NCBI GenBank assembly: GCA_000508305.1
Contig: CP006977.1
Location: 372,001-436,000, forward strand
From: Sulfolobus acidocaldarius SUSAZ
GTDB lineage: Archaea; Thermoproteota; Thermoprotei_A; Sulfolobales; Sulfolobaceae
Direction of reading: 5' to 3'
DNA: 64,000 nucleotides
Below are positions 8,252 through 18,493 of this stretch, one piece after another. A program made the position numbers and the translations under genes. The notes beneath the pieces are model-generated. The model ran no database searches and had not been told where the DNA came from. It worked only from the letters and a program-made list of their open reading frames with translations. Every line of letters begins with the position of its first letter. Position 1 is the stretch's first letter.

Positions 8252-10912
8252 TTACCTTCTCCTCAAAAGTACTACTGCTACAACAATAATTATTATCACT
8301 ATTATTATGATACCGGCTATTAATAAGGTATTAGTGCCTCCTGCTGCAGTTGATGAAGACGGACTGGTTGATGATGAAGTAGAGGATGAAGTACTTGAAG
8401 ACGTAGATGAACTTGTTGATGATGAAGTAGAGGATGAAGAGGGAGTAACAACAGCAGTATATGATGACGGAGATATTAAGATAGAGGTATTACTAAATGC
8501 AGTTACAGATATTGTATAAGCGCCTGGTTTTAGATTTGGAGGCAGCGTAAACGAGAAGCTTCCATCTGATCCAGAAGTTACGTTAGTCGTATATACCATC
8601 GTGCCGTTTGGTGCTAATACATTGATTATAACATTAACACCTGGAGCTGGGCTAGATGTGGTGGAACCTGAACTAACTGCTGTTACTGTTCCCGTCAACT
8701 GCTGACCTGGGCTTAATATGGGTGGTAATTGCAAATTCAAACTATATGAAACTGGTAAAGCGAATACTTGAGCTGGTAATTGCATATTGAAGTATGGACT
8801 TCTAACAATCTTAGCATAAGGTGGAGAGGAACTTGGATTCCATGCCACCAATATGAATGGTCCATCTCCTATTAAGGCATTACCATAAGTGTTTATGAAG
8901 TTAATAGCAGCAGTATACCCTGCCCTAGCAGTCTGATTATTAACTAAACTTACACCACTAAGGTTCTGCACTTTCAATAGATCCTGAGGTATGTAAGACA
9001 TTTGCGCATAGCTGGACAACGCAGAGGATATATATCCTATATCAGTAGGATTAGTTAAATCTAACCAATCAATCCCTTTATTATTTGAGATTTGCCTAGA
9101 CCATGCAGCTTTTCCGTCTGCTACTACCTTAGCCATAGCTACATATAACTGCCATGGGAAATATCCTTCTCCTTGACTAGCTCCAGCATAGCCCAACGTG
9201 TTAAATGAAGAAAATATACCTTCCGCTTCGACTACAGGGTCAAAGAACCAACCGTTACCCCATATCTCTATGGATGTAGAGTTAATCACCTTAAATCCTT
9301 TTATCAACTGAAGGGCTGGTCCATATACAGTGCCAGTTGCTGGATCATATATCGGGTTACTTGAATTTAATGACATTTCACAGGCAACAATGTACTGATA
9401 TATTATATCTGCTAATGTTACAGGTTGTCCATCAGCCCATTTAGTACCATTCAATAACGGTGCTAAGTTGTAGATAACCGCAACTTGAGAGGTTGTATTT
9501 GGTGGTACATGACCTATGCTTTGAGTTGCAGGGTTCCACCATAAAGCATTAGTAGGAACTTCCACTATTTGGCTTGGAGATGAATTGACTATTTTATATG
9601 TGTACATAATTGGTATAGGATAGCCTGATCCAGGGACATACAAGAACTGAGGAGTGAACAGAGCAGCAGCTATCTCAACACTATATGCATCAGTAAAACC
9701 GGCTCCGGGATTTAGAGAACCTTGCGCTAAATATCGTACACCCACAGTAATATTAGGATATGAACCGTTCTTAATTGCTATATAAGTCTGGAAATTCAGG
9801 AGAGTGTTCTGGGCATAGCTTGGATATATACCAGTTATCTGTGGCTGGGCATATACTGGGATTGTACCTATTGCTATGGTCAATCTCACAGCCATCTGTA
9901 TCCCTAGATTAACCAGTTCATTCTCTAATTGATAGTACTGCTGTTTACTGCTGAAGTTGGAGTTTATTAACTGCAACGAAATTTGATCTATTTCATTTGC
10001 CATTTTTGTTAAATCAGGAGATTGATATCGTGAATCATTAAAGGCACCGAATGAGGGATTATAAATTGAGGTAAAAGGCATATCACCACCAAATCCTGAA
10101 TAAAGACCCTCACCTAATCCTGCATCATAATATGAGTATACTCCTCCCCATGCCTCTACTATTAAGTTCCATGTGGAGTTAGCAGGATCACTTCCATAAA
10201 CGACAGTATTTTGTTTTGTCAGATCTCCCTCAATTCTTTGAACAGTAAAACCTAGTTTTTGTAGCTGACTAATTAAGTAATTCGAATATTGAGTTCTTAC
10301 AACATCATCAGTTCTTACGAAAACATAAATCGTGATAGGCTTCCCCTTATAGTACCATTGACCATTTATATATTGTGCACCATGAGAAGTTAGAACTCTG
10401 TATATAGTCTCATTCGCATATGTGAAATTATAATGTACATTAGCGTATTGAGATAATGTAGGTTGTAAATATAGAGAGTCAGGTTCACCTACATATAGAC
10501 TTAGACCAGGAATTCCATAACCACCCAGCACGTTATCTACGAAGTAACTTCTATTTAATATATAGTTTAGGGCAAACCTCACTTGTGTAAATTGGAATGG
10601 ATTAAAGCCAAATGTAGTATTCAATGGGTTTATCAGTAATGTGTATAGAGTAGAGGGTTCTACATATGGTTTGGAACCAGAGGGCACAGTCTTGTAGAGT
10701 GATAATGGTATAGAAAATCCATAAAATCCTATCTGACCATTACCAAAAGCAACTGCACCATTTGCGTCGTTTCCCTGAAATGATATAAATGTTATAGATT
10801 CTGATTGCGGTGAGGAATATGTTTGCTGGGAAAAAGATACTAAAGTGAACAGAAAAGACGCTAAAAATACTGTTACTAAAACAAGACTTATACTCTTTCG
10901 CAAATTTTTCAT
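8252..10912 (-). CDS. extracellular solute-binding protein (family 5) with C-terminal membrane anchor
   Basis: An 886-residue protein: hydrophobic signal segment (about 9-28), a large family-5 binding domain (NYILNRSYFVDNVLGGYGIPG is family-like), an Ig-like/CNA-type region near 745-820 (GVNVIINVLAPNGTMV), a Ser/Thr-only linker (TSSS repeats, about 825-855) and a terminal transmembrane helix ending RRR. This architecture, with binding protein tethered through a glycosylatable ST linker, is known for Sulfolobus Opp-type sugar and peptide transporters. Many N-x-S/T sites are present. First gene of the operon, with SD-like AAAGGTG eight bases before ATG. The substrate is not deducible. Confidence 0.88.
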   Translation of the reverse strand: MKNLRKSISLVLVTVFLASFLFTLVSFSQQTYSSPQSESITFISFQGNDANGAVAFGNGQIGFYGFSIPLSLYKTVPSGSKPYVEPSTLYTLLINPLNTTFGFNPFQFTQVRFALNYILNRSYFVDNVLGGYGIPGLSLYVGEPDSLYLQPTLSQYANVHYNFTYANETIYRVLTSHGAQYINGQWYYKGKPITIYVFVRTDDVVRTQYSNYLISQLQKLGFTVQRIEGDLTKQNTVVYGSDPANSTWNLIVEAWGGVYSYYDAGLGEGLYSGFGGDMPFTSIYNPSFGAFNDSRYQSPDLTKMANEIDQISLQLINSNFSSKQQYYQLENELVNLGIQMAVRLTIAIGTIPVYAQPQITGIYPSYAQNTLLNFQTYIAIKNGSYPNITVGVRYLAQGSLNPGAGFTDAYSVEIAAALFTPQFLYVPGSGYPIPIMYTYKIVNSSPSQIVEVPTNALWWNPATQSIGHVPPNTTSQVAVIYNLAPLLNGTKWADGQPVTLADIIYQYIVACEMSLNSSNPIYDPATGTVYGPALQLIKGFKVINSTSIEIWGNGWFFDPVVEAEGIFSSFNTLGYAGASQGEGYFPWQLYVAMAKVVADGKAAWSRQISNNKGIDWLDLTNPTDIGYISSALSSYAQMSYIPQDLLKVQNLSGVSLVNNQTARAGYTAAINFINTYGNALIGDGPFILVAWNPSSSPPYAKIVRSPYFNMQLPAQVFALPVSYSLNLQLPPILSPGQQLTGTVTAVSSGSTTSSPAPGVNVIINVLAPNGTMVYTTNVTSGSDGSFSFTLPPNLKPGAYTISVTAFSNTSILISPSSYTAVVTPSSSSTSSSTSSSTSSSTSSSTSSSTSPSSSTAAGGTNTLLIAGIIIIVIIIIVVAVVLLRRR

Positions 10913-10918
10913 AAATAC

Positions 10919-10961
10919 TTCACCTTTAGTTTTACATTTACGATGATATATATAAATATTT
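10919..10961 (-). promoter_or_regulatory. promoter and ribosome-binding site of the ABC transporter operon
   Basis: On the minus strand, AATATTTATATATA (about 10946-10961) is a strong TATA-like box. Transcription would start near 10929, giving a short leader with AAAGGTG (10921-10927) placed eight bases before the ATG of the binding-protein gene. Confidence 0.55.
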
Positions 10962-11650
<689 letters not shown>

Positions 11651-11692
11651 CCCTCAATTTAATCTCACGTTCTAGATAAGTAAGATTTCTCG

Positions 11693-12343
11693 CTAATACC
11701 AAAATCCGCATAATCCCCTCAGTCGTGTAAAATATACGTCCATTACCTTAGTTATCACAGGAGAACCAGTTTCTCCCTTATATATCCTGTACAACCCTTG
11801 TCTTTTTTCATTATCAGAAATTGGCACAACCATAATTCCTTTTTCCTTCATCTGTTGATACAGAACATATGGAAAAGTAGGTGAAGATGCCCAAACTATG
11901 ATCTTATCATATGGGGATCCTGAAATGTAACCAAGGCTTCCGTCTCCAAAAATCAAATGAATACCATGGTACTCCTTAAGATTATTCTTTGCTAAATTGT
12001 ACGCCTCCTCATCAAACTCAATTGTATATAGATTTTCCGCCCCTACTATCTCAGCCATTAATGCAGTATAATATCCACTCCCTGTACCAATCTCTAAGAC
12101 CTTATCACTCTTCTTCAATTCTAAAAGATCCACCATTTTCACTCCTAATCCTAATGCAGTAGTATTATAATTTTTAGTAATTTGGATAGGCTGATCTATA
12201 TGCTTGGGAGAATAAGCTATATCTGAATACTTAGCAGGAAGAAACTTCCTCCTGTCAAGTTTCATGAAAGCCTCCAGTACATCTGAATTTACAACTATAG
12301 TTGAGAGGTATTTTAGTATAGCTTCTTTTTCACTCGTACTCAT
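11693..12343 (-). CDS. pcm: protein-L-isoaspartate O-methyltransferase
   Basis: A 216-residue SAM-dependent methyltransferase of the PCMT family. SAM motif I is [14 protein letters not shown] (81-94), preceded by the PCMT signature (RKFLPAKY, then HIDQPIQI). GDGSLGY and the C-terminal VYFTRLRG fit too. Function: repair of isoaspartyl residues in aged proteins, useful at high temperature. It overlaps the end of the HerA-like gene by four bases (ATGA type), so the two are probably co-transcribed. Confidence 0.9.
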   Translation of the reverse strand: MSTSEKEAILKYLSTIVVNSDVLEAFMKLDRRKFLPAKYSDIAYSPKHIDQPIQITKNYNTTALGLGVKMVDLLELKKSDKVLEIGTGSGYYTALMAEIVGAENLYTIEFDEEAYNLAKNNLKEYHGIHLIFGDGSLGYISGSPYDKIIVWASSPTFPYVLYQQMKEKGIMVVPISDNEKRQGLYRIYKGETGSPVITKVMDVYFTRLRGLCGFWY

Positions 12344-14097
12344 GTATACCTCTTCAAGTTTTCTTTTAATTCTTGTACATTGTTCTCAGCTTTAAACATT
12401 ACTGGAATATCCTCCTTTAGCGCAGCCTTAAAACTAATCAATAGCCATTGACCTATATCGAAATTTAACGTCCTGTCTACTAGAGAATCTGATATACCAA
12501 ATGTATCGGATATCAGTTGCCTATCATAGGGTCTTGGCAAGGTGCTCACGAAATAGGTGTGTATCTGTTGTAGTACGTTTGTATTAAGGTAAGCCAATCT
12601 CTGCGTGCTTATCAAAGCGTGAAGATGATACTTTCTACCATGTCTAAGTAATTTTTCAACAGAGGACGAGGACTGCTCTGCGTAGTCTTTTTGTCTAGTC
12701 TCAAACGGTATAAATTCCTGAGCTTCGTCTAATACAAAAAGGATTACGGGTAAGGAAGAGTAAGCTCTCTTCCTCCTCATATATATATTTTCAATCAACA
12801 AATGGGTAACTAATCTAGCATCGTCTATATTAGGTGTCTCTACCACAAATAGCCTTGGTGAAGAGGGGTCTTGATCCAATATTTCAATAGCTAAGCTCTC
12901 TATATCGTACTCTTCCACCTCTGATGGTTTAACCTGGATATATGTCTTTATGGAAGATAAGAAGGTGAATATCACTGAGCCGTCTCTGACTCCTGCTTCT
13001 CTTGCTTTCTCTTCAGATTCTCTGAGCAGTGGGTTAATTGTCTCGTCTACAATATCGTCTTTAGTTAATTTACGTTCTCTCATAAGGTTATCGAGAGATT
13101 GAAGGAGAGCCATAAAGAGAGGCTTCTGGGATGTGGAAACATATTTGTCTTCTATCTGTGAACGTATCATTTCAATTAATGTACCATAATTAAGATAACT
13201 TATCCCCTGTGGGGGAATATATAGTCTTCTTAGTTTTTGGTCAGTATATAATTTGATAAAGCCTTTCCTTATAGATTCACGAACGTCCTCTAATTCTTCA
13301 GGTAAAACATGTGTCCTTAACAGCCTTTTTCCGGCATCTAATTCATTAGATGGTAACCTATCCAGGGTAACTAGTCTTGAATTTAAGGAGAGTAACTCAT
13401 CTAAAAGAAGAATAGAATACTCCATTGAAACGTCTATTATTATGACTTTAAGGTCCTTGTATTTGTTTAAAGCCCTCCTAACTATTAATGAGGTTAAATT
13501 CGACTTACCTGATCCCGTGTATGCAAAAACCCCTATGTGGTAATTTATAGCCTTTAATAAGTTTACTTTAAGATCTATCTCCTCATTCACTGATTTACCT
13601 AATATTGTCCCTTCAGGATAAAATATGAATTTCTCTAGAGCTTCTGATGTGAAAAGTTTCACTTTTGAAGCAGGCAAGGGGGGTACATAGCCCTTTTTAA
13701 ACTCAATCTTTCCATCCTCTTCCTTCATTATGTAACCAACAGGTGTTGCTATAACGTCAATCCAAGCTTGATTTGTATTCCACGTTTCCTCTATCCTTCT
13801 CATTATTTCGTTTCTTAACTCTGGGGGAATGGTACCATCTAGGTTTATCATCCCGAAATGTTGAGGAATGTAGTCAGTTATTTCTAAAATTAAATAAACA
13901 CCTTTCCTTATGGTCTCTACAAGCAAAAGTTTTCCTACATCAATCTGTGTATCTGATGAGAAGGGAATCTCCACCATAAACGTTTTGAACGTTATAGTAC
14001 CTCTTCCGTCTGCTGTTGGTCTTGTTATAGTTTTTATTTCCCTTAGCCTTCCATTAAGTTCTTTAAACAACATAATTATCCCTTTTTCCTTTTCCAC
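12340..14097 (-). CDS. HerA-like hexameric ATPase (DUF87/FtsK-HerA superfamily)
   Basis: A 585-residue ATPase. An N-terminal beta-rich domain (HAS-barrel-like, ~1-140) precedes Walker [10 protein letters not shown] (192-200) and Walker [13 protein letters not shown] (roughly 455). The C-terminal part has the HerA-type [18 protein letters not shown]. HerA translocates DNA and works with the NurA nuclease in end resection. The gene just upstream encodes a NurA-like protein and overlaps by 22 bases, supporting a HerA-NurA pair. It is not next to mre11 or rad50, so it is probably a paralog of the canonical HerA. Confidence 0.8.
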   Translation of the reverse strand: MEKEKGIIMLFKELNGRLREIKTITRPTADGRGTITFKTFMVEIPFSSDTQIDVGKLLLVETIRKGVYLILEITDYIPQHFGMINLDGTIPPELRNEIMRRIEETWNTNQAWIDVIATPVGYIMKEEDGKIEFKKGYVPPLPASKVKLFTSEALEKFIFYPEGTILGKSVNEEIDLKVNLLKAINYHIGVFAYTGSGKSNLTSLIVRRALNKYKDLKVIIIDVSMEYSILLLDELLSLNSRLVTLDRLPSNELDAGKRLLRTHVLPEELEDVRESIRKGFIKLYTDQKLRRLYIPPQGISYLNYGTLIEMIRSQIEDKYVSTSQKPLFMALLQSLDNLMRERKLTKDDIVDETINPLLRESEEKAREAGVRDGSVIFTFLSSIKTYIQVKPSEVEEYDIESLAIEILDQDPSSPRLFVVETPNIDDARLVTHLLIENIYMRRKRAYSSLPVILFVLDEAQEFIPFETRQKDYAEQSSSSVEKLLRHGRKYHLHALISTQRLAYLNTNVLQQIHTYFVSTLPRPYDRQLISDTFGISDSLVDRTLNFDIGQWLLISFKAALKEDIPVMFKAENNVQELKENLKRYT

Positions 14098-14774
14098 TCA
14101 ATAAAACTTCTGAATTCCCTGTAATTATTATAATTGTGAGCGATCAAATTTAGCGCTTTACTACCTTTATCCCTATAATATTTAGCAACCTTATCCACCA
14201 AGAATAATATATAATTGTATCCTAAAGCCTCTGGAATGGGCTCTTTGCCCAAAACATACAATAATGATAAAATATTTTGCCAGCTCCAATCTACTGTAAC
14301 TTCCACAAGGAAAACCCAAGAAAAGCTAAATAGCTTAAAATATCCTCCTCTGATACCATCTCGTTCATAAGAGGATACGAGCCAAGGTGTTTCATGATTA
14401 ATGTTGGGCACATTGGCGGGATCCTTTGCGATACTTATGATATTTTTACCTGTAAATTTATCAAATGTTAGCTTCCTATCTAGAAATATGAGATCGACAT
14501 CTAATTTCTGAGCCTCATCATATTCCATTTTCCTCATAACATCTTCAGGATTACAGTCTTCGCATATGTTATCCTTGTACGAAATCTCCTTCACATTATA
14601 TTCATTACCGCAAATTTCACCTTTTACTATACCCACTACAATGTAAGAAAGGTTTGCGACAGTATGGAAGCTACCGTCTATAGCCTTATAAGTTCCACAC
14701 CAATTATTTTTTCCAAAAGTAGTATAAAGTACTGTGGCTGAATCACCATTATCAATCATCGCAGACGATCTCAT
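14076..14774 (-). CDS. NurA-like nuclease
   Basis: A compact 232-residue protein. The NurA motif I is visible as [20 protein letters not shown] (Asp near residue 32), and [14 protein letters not shown] resembles the second acidic motif. NurA proteins are Mn-dependent 5'-3' exonucleases loaded by HerA. This one is shorter than the usual 330-450 residues, so it is either a minimal variant or lacks part of the fold. Possible starts are ATG 14774 or ATG 14759. No start exists further downstream that would keep motif I, so it overlaps the divergent ThiR-like gene at the 5' end. Confidence 0.6.
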   Translation of the reverse strand: MRSSAMIDNGDSATVLYTTFGKNNWCGTYKAIDGSFHTVANLSYIVVGIVKGEICGNEYNVKEISYKDNICEDCNPEDVMRKMEYDEAQKLDVDLIFLDRKLTFDKFTGKNIISIAKDPANVPNINHETPWLVSSYERDGIRGGYFKLFSFSWVFLVEVTVDWSWQNILSLLYVLGKEPIPEALGYNYILFLVDKVAKYYRDKGSKALNLIAHNYNNYREFRSFIEWKRKKG

Positions 14775-15657
14775 TCCTGTAATTAGAGTATTCGTAGCTA
14801 AAAAACTTAGAGAGAGGGGTATGACACAGTCCAGGATAGCTACACTATTAGGTGTTAGTCAGCCAGCAATAAAGCAATACCTTGATGAGGATGAACAAGA
14901 GGAAGTTAACAAGATAAGGAAGATGGGATTAAATGAAGAGGAACTTTATGACGTCGTTAATAATGTAGTTGAACTTCTATTGAGGAATAACACTAAGTCT
15001 GCTATGTATTACATAACGGACTTTGGTTTAAGAGTATTAAATGAATTAAAACTGTGTAAATACCATAGAGAAATAAATAATCTAATACCGCAAGACTGTG
15101 ACATATGCAAATTATTCTATCATAGTTCAGATGAAGAAATTATGGATATCGCAATTTCATTGATTCAAAATCCGATAGTAGCTCCCCTTATACCTCAGGT
15201 TCTAAGTAATATTGCCTATGCAGAACAGAATGCTAAGAACGAAGACGATGTAATTGCAATTCCTGGTAGAATCACAAGAGTTCTGGGAGTACCTACACCT
15301 GCCTCAAAACCAATGAGGGGAGCTAGTAAGCATTTATCTAGAATTCTCTTGGGTATAATAAGAAAAAGAGGAGAGATAAGGGCTGTAATGAACATAAAAT
15401 ACGATGAGACCTTGAAAACTGTTTTCGGTCAACTAAAGCTTAAAGTAGTTTACGTTGGACCTCATGATTACGCTACAAATGAAGATATAACAAAGGAAAT
15501 TGTAGACGCATTTACTGATGATGCTGACTGTGTAGTTCATTTAGGAGGAAAAAATATTGAGGCTAATACTTATGTCTTTGGACGAGATCCTATCGATGTG
15601 ACAAAAAAAGTTCTTAATATCGCAAGGAAGTACAGGGAATTAACTGAAAATGAATAA
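14734..15657 (+). CDS. ThiR-like transcriptional regulator (HTH plus ThiN domain)
   Basis: A 307-residue protein with an N-terminal helix-turn-helix (MTQSRIATLLGVSQPAIKQYL, about 30-50), a middle linker with paired Cys (CKYHREINNLIPQDCDIC), and a C-terminal ThiN-like domain. Visible ThiN features are DADCVVHLGGKNIEAN and VFGRDPIDVTKKVLNIA. Archaeal ThiR regulators of this architecture sense thiamine phosphate and repress thiamine genes. The GTG at 14734 is the only start that keeps the whole HTH. The promoter therefore lies inside the NurA-like coding region. Confidence 0.75.
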   Translation: MAESPLSIIADDLIPVIRVFVAKKLRERGMTQSRIATLLGVSQPAIKQYLDEDEQEEVNKIRKMGLNEEELYDVVNNVVELLLRNNTKSAMYYITDFGLRVLNELKLCKYHREINNLIPQDCDICKLFYHSSDEEIMDIAISLIQNPIVAPLIPQVLSNIAYAEQNAKNEDDVIAIPGRITRVLGVPTPASKPMRGASKHLSRILLGIIRKRGEIRAVMNIKYDETLKTVFGQLKLKVVYVGPHDYATNEDITKEIVDAFTDDADCVVHLGGKNIEANTYVFGRDPIDVTKKVLNIARKYRELTENE

Positions 15658-15722
15658 TGTTGGAGTAATACCACGTCTTATGTACGTACTGCTTAATTAT
15701 TACTCAAAAGGAAAGAGTCAAT

Positions 15723-15890
15723 ATGTCACAGCTTAAAGATGCTGTTAAAATGTTGGAGGAAATTGAAAGAATAATAAAGAACTCGGATATAAAAGAAGGG
15801 GATGATAGTAAAGTTTTAGAAGAGATTCTCCTGAGAAATATGAATATAGAGGCTGAAATTTACGCAAGATATTTTAAAAAGCAAGAATGA
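15723..15890 (+). CDS. small hypothetical protein (55 aa)
   Basis: Charged, helical 55-residue ORF ([20 protein letters not shown] at the start, YFKKQE at the end). Its stop overlaps the ATG of the next gene as ATGA, a strong sign of translational coupling. GGAAAGAG lies shortly upstream of its ATG. No family recognised. It may form a coiled coil and act with the following protein. Confidence 0.6.
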   Translation: MSQLKDAVKMLEEIERIIKNSDIKEGDDSKVLEEILLRNMNIEAEIYARYFKKQE

Positions 15891-16489
15891 AGTTTGATTT
15901 TGTGTTTGATGTTTATGTAAATCAATTAAGAGGAGACTTCAAAATATTAAGTAATGACAACGTGATCATAGGTCTAAACCGGAATGTAATTTCTGAATTA
16001 GATAAGGTAGGACTTCCATATAAAATATTCGTAGACAATCTCTCAGATTTTATACTTAACAAAGATCATATAAGGACTTTCTACCTTGTTGGGAAGAAGC
16101 AAGGAGAAAACAGGGGAACTGCGTTTAACTTAACTGTTCATACTAATATTGACGAGGAAGATAACATTTTCTTTCTCGTTATAAATCAGGATGGGAATGT
16201 TCAAGTTAACTTTGCTAAAAATAATTATATAAATGAGAGCATATATAGAGCTACAGAAAAATTATTAAATACCGACAGATTAGAGTTCTCATTGCCTTAT
16301 TTATATAGATTTGTAATATTTGAAGCTTTCAATTCATTCAAAAAGCTTACAAACACGATTTTTGAAGGGATAGTAGATGAAAAATTAATAGTTATAGATG
16401 ACAGGAATAGGGGGCTAATATGGGAGGTCGATAATCTAAGTTTCATCTATTCCTCTGACATATCAACTCTATTTCCTCGAAAAGTTTAG
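15887..16489 (+). CDS. hypothetical protein (200 aa)
   Basis: Soluble, mixed alpha/beta protein with no recognised motif, signal or membrane segment and no Cys. The start is coupled to the 55-residue ORF by a four-base overlap. It follows the ThiR-like regulator on the same strand but is separated from it by a 65-base gap. It appears lineage-specific. Confidence 0.6.
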   Translation: MKFDFVFDVYVNQLRGDFKILSNDNVIIGLNRNVISELDKVGLPYKIFVDNLSDFILNKDHIRTFYLVGKKQGENRGTAFNLTVHTNIDEEDNIFFLVINQDGNVQVNFAKNNYINESIYRATEKLLNTDRLEFSLPYLYRFVIFEAFNSFKKLTNTIFEGIVDEKLIVIDDRNRGLIWEVDNLSFIYSSDISTLFPRKV

Positions 16490-16544
16490 GATTATTAAGG
16501 AATAAATATTTTAAACATAGAATTAACTAACTTTAGGATATACT

Positions 16545-17159
16545 TTGAGTAACTTACTAAATGAACTTGAATGGAGATTTAGGAATCTGAATGAAGGCTT
16601 AGCGTTTCTTTTAGCGATACTGTCCATAGCCATAGCGTATATAAGACCATATTCGTTGACCTATGATCCCTTAGTCTATTTAGTATTTCCGATCGTAACC
16701 GCAACAATAGCCATAGTTCCGCATGAAATAGCACATAGACAAATTGCTAGGAGGTATGGTTCATATTCAAGATTTGCCCTGAGTTTCACAGGATTTCTAA
16801 TAACATTATTAGTTAATCTGATAAGTGCCTTTGGAATATCTCCATTTGTAATATTTGCGTCGGGTTATACATTGATTTTGGGTAGATTTGGTGTGCCTAC
16901 CCAAGAGGTTGAAGGAAAAATATCTTTTGGAGGACCAGCTGTTAACCTTGCAGTGAGTATAGTTTCATTCATTATTGCTGGCTTTACATCAAATCCTCTT
17001 GTATACATTTTCTTTGCAGAGCTTTATAGTTTTAATGCATGGGTAGCATTCTTTAACCTGTTACCTATTCCTCCCCTAGATGGATTCAAGGTATTCAGAT
17101 GGAATAAGACACTGTGGATAATAGGTCTCATAGTATCTTTAGCTCTTGTAATATTATGA
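16545..17159 (+). CDS. site-2-protease-like membrane metallopeptidase (M50 family)
   Basis: A 204-residue protein with about five membrane helices. The zinc motif HEIAH (His60, Glu61, His64) is in the second or third helix, and the second metal motif appears as NLLPIPPLDGFKVF near 170-182 with Asp as third ligand. Such proteases cut transmembrane substrates. The start is TTG at 16545, with TATA-like TATTTTAAA about 30 bases upstream, hence almost leaderless. The next gene is a rhomboid, so two intramembrane proteases lie in tandem. Confidence 0.85.
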   Translation: MSNLLNELEWRFRNLNEGLAFLLAILSIAIAYIRPYSLTYDPLVYLVFPIVTATIAIVPHEIAHRQIARRYGSYSRFALSFTGFLITLLVNLISAFGISPFVIFASGYTLILGRFGVPTQEVEGKISFGGPAVNLAVSIVSFIIAGFTSNPLVYIFFAELYSFNAWVAFFNLLPIPPLDGFKVFRWNKTLWIIGLIVSLALVIL

Positions 17160-17172
17160 GATGTGAAACTTA

Positions 17173-17739
17173 ATGTCTAATTTAATAAGAAATGCTACCT
17201 TTTTTATAATGGTATTAATTACCATAGGATTTATAGTGGGTCTAATACTTGAATTTGTAAATCCTTTTCTGTTATTTTTATTAATTCAATATAATAGACT
17301 AGTGATAGATTACCACTTTTATTGGCAATTACTAACCTCTATATTTGTTACTCCTTCAATATTGGATTGGTTATTTAACACCGCAGCTTTGTATTTCATG
17401 TATTGGTTATATAAAAGTAGGTCAGCAAAACTAGAAGTACCTATCTTTTTAGTCTCAGGAATTATTGGTAATCTAGTATACTTATTATTTGATCCTAATG
17501 GACCTCCTTCAGCAGGTGCCTCAGGGGGTATATTTGGCTTGCTTTCTTTCTATGCATTGAACGATTATTTAGAGAAGAGAGAAAAGAATGGGCTTCTACT
17601 TCTCCTTCTCATATTTCTGCTTAGTAATTTGTTTCCTTTTCTTAATGTGAATGTTTATGCACACATAGGTGGGGTAATAGCGGGATTATTACTGTCTCTA
17701 ATTCTTTATAAAACTTTCAGAAGAGATTATTATATGTGA
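17173..17739 (+). CDS. rhomboid-family intramembrane serine protease
   Basis: A 188-residue protein with about six helices. Catalytic serine motif GASGGIFG (Ser118) and catalytic histidine in VYAHIGGVIAG (His164) are both present, as is the WQLLTSIFV segment typical of the L1 region. It starts 13 bases after the M50 peptidase gene and its stop overlaps the GTG of a small membrane-protein gene, indicating one transcript. Confidence 0.88.
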   Translation: MSNLIRNATFFIMVLITIGFIVGLILEFVNPFLLFLLIQYNRLVIDYHFYWQLLTSIFVTPSILDWLFNTAALYFMYWLYKSRSAKLEVPIFLVSGIIGNLVYLLFDPNGPPSAGASGGIFGLLSFYALNDYLEKREKNGLLLLLLIFLLSNLFPFLNVNVYAHIGGVIAGLLLSLILYKTFRRDYYM

Positions 17740-17903
17740 ATATAGTAGAACTCATTTTACTAATAGTAGGTATATGCATGTTTCCATATGGTATTTATGA
17801 GGTGTGGAAAGGGAATGGGGACAAGGATATTAAATTAGTTATTATAGGAATCTCCCTAGCCTTATTTATTGTAGAAACAGTTTTAGTCTTCATAACTAAG
17901 TAA
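17736..17903 (+). CDS. small two-helix membrane protein (55 aa)
   Basis: GTG start at 17736 overlaps the rhomboid stop (GTGA). Two hydrophobic helices (about residues 2-20 and 34-54) flank a polar hairpin with KGNGDKD. No family recognised. Coupling to the rhomboid suggests a partner or substrate role, which is inference. Confidence 0.55.
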   Translation: MNIVELILLIVGICMFPYGIYEVWKGNGDKDIKLVIIGISLALFIVETVLVFITK

Positions 17904-17911
17904 TTAGAAGA

Positions 17912-18481
17912 ATGATTATAATCGTAACAGGGACACCAGGAACGGGAAAGACAACAGTTGCAGAGGCATTGTCTAAAAAATTAAACCTAAATTTTCTTCT
18001 TCTCTCGTCATTTATAATAGAAAATAAGGCTTACACAGAATATGATGATATCAGACAAAGCTATATCATTGATGAAGATAGAGTGACGGAATTGATAAAG
18101 AAATATATAGAGAATAATCCTAATGTTGTGATCGAGACAATTTACCCTTCTCTTGTGCCTAAAGCGGATAAGATCATAGTTCTAAAAAGGGATCCTTTCA
18201 TCTTGCATGAGGAGTTAAAAAAGAGAAATTGGAATGAATTAAAGATAGCGGAAAATTTAGAGGCTGAAATATTAGGTGTAATAGAAGCAGAAGCAATAGA
18301 AGCTTTTGGAAAAGATAAGGTATGTACAATAAACAATACAGGAAGGACAATTTCCCAGATATTAGAAAAGATAATTAAAAATGAATGTGAACAAATTGAT
18401 TGGTTAGATGATGAAAAAATTCAGAATTTCTTATTATCATTAGATAAGGTTATTAGTAAGTATGAAGATGAGAAAAGTTGA
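17912..18481 (+). CDS. Fap7/AK6-type adenylate kinase-like NTPase
   Basis: A 189-residue P-loop protein with Walker [10 protein letters not shown] (7-15). The AK6/Fap7 signature is VLKRDP, then [24 protein letters not shown]-type sequence near 88-118. Eukaryotic Fap7 and its archaeal counterparts bind ribosomal protein uS11 during small-subunit maturation and have weak adenylate kinase activity. It is nine bases after the small membrane ORF and twelve before mrp. Confidence 0.85.
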   Translation: MIIIVTGTPGTGKTTVAEALSKKLNLNFLLLSSFIIENKAYTEYDDIRQSYIIDEDRVTELIKKYIENNPNVVIETIYPSLVPKADKIIVLKRDPFILHEELKKRNWNELKIAENLEAEILGVIEAEAIEAFGKDKVCTINNTGRTISQILEKIIKNECEQIDWLDDEKIQNFLLSLDKVISKYEDEKS

Positions 18482-18493
18482 GAGTGAAAATTT

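Noticed and set aside
8307-8519. Asp/Glu/Val-rich ORF on the plus strand
   Set aside because: It is the complement of the Ser/Thr-rich linker of the binding protein; low-complexity shadow.
15649-15736. 28-aa ORF overlapping the ThiR 3' end
   Set aside because: Too short to support; kept only as a remark in a finding.
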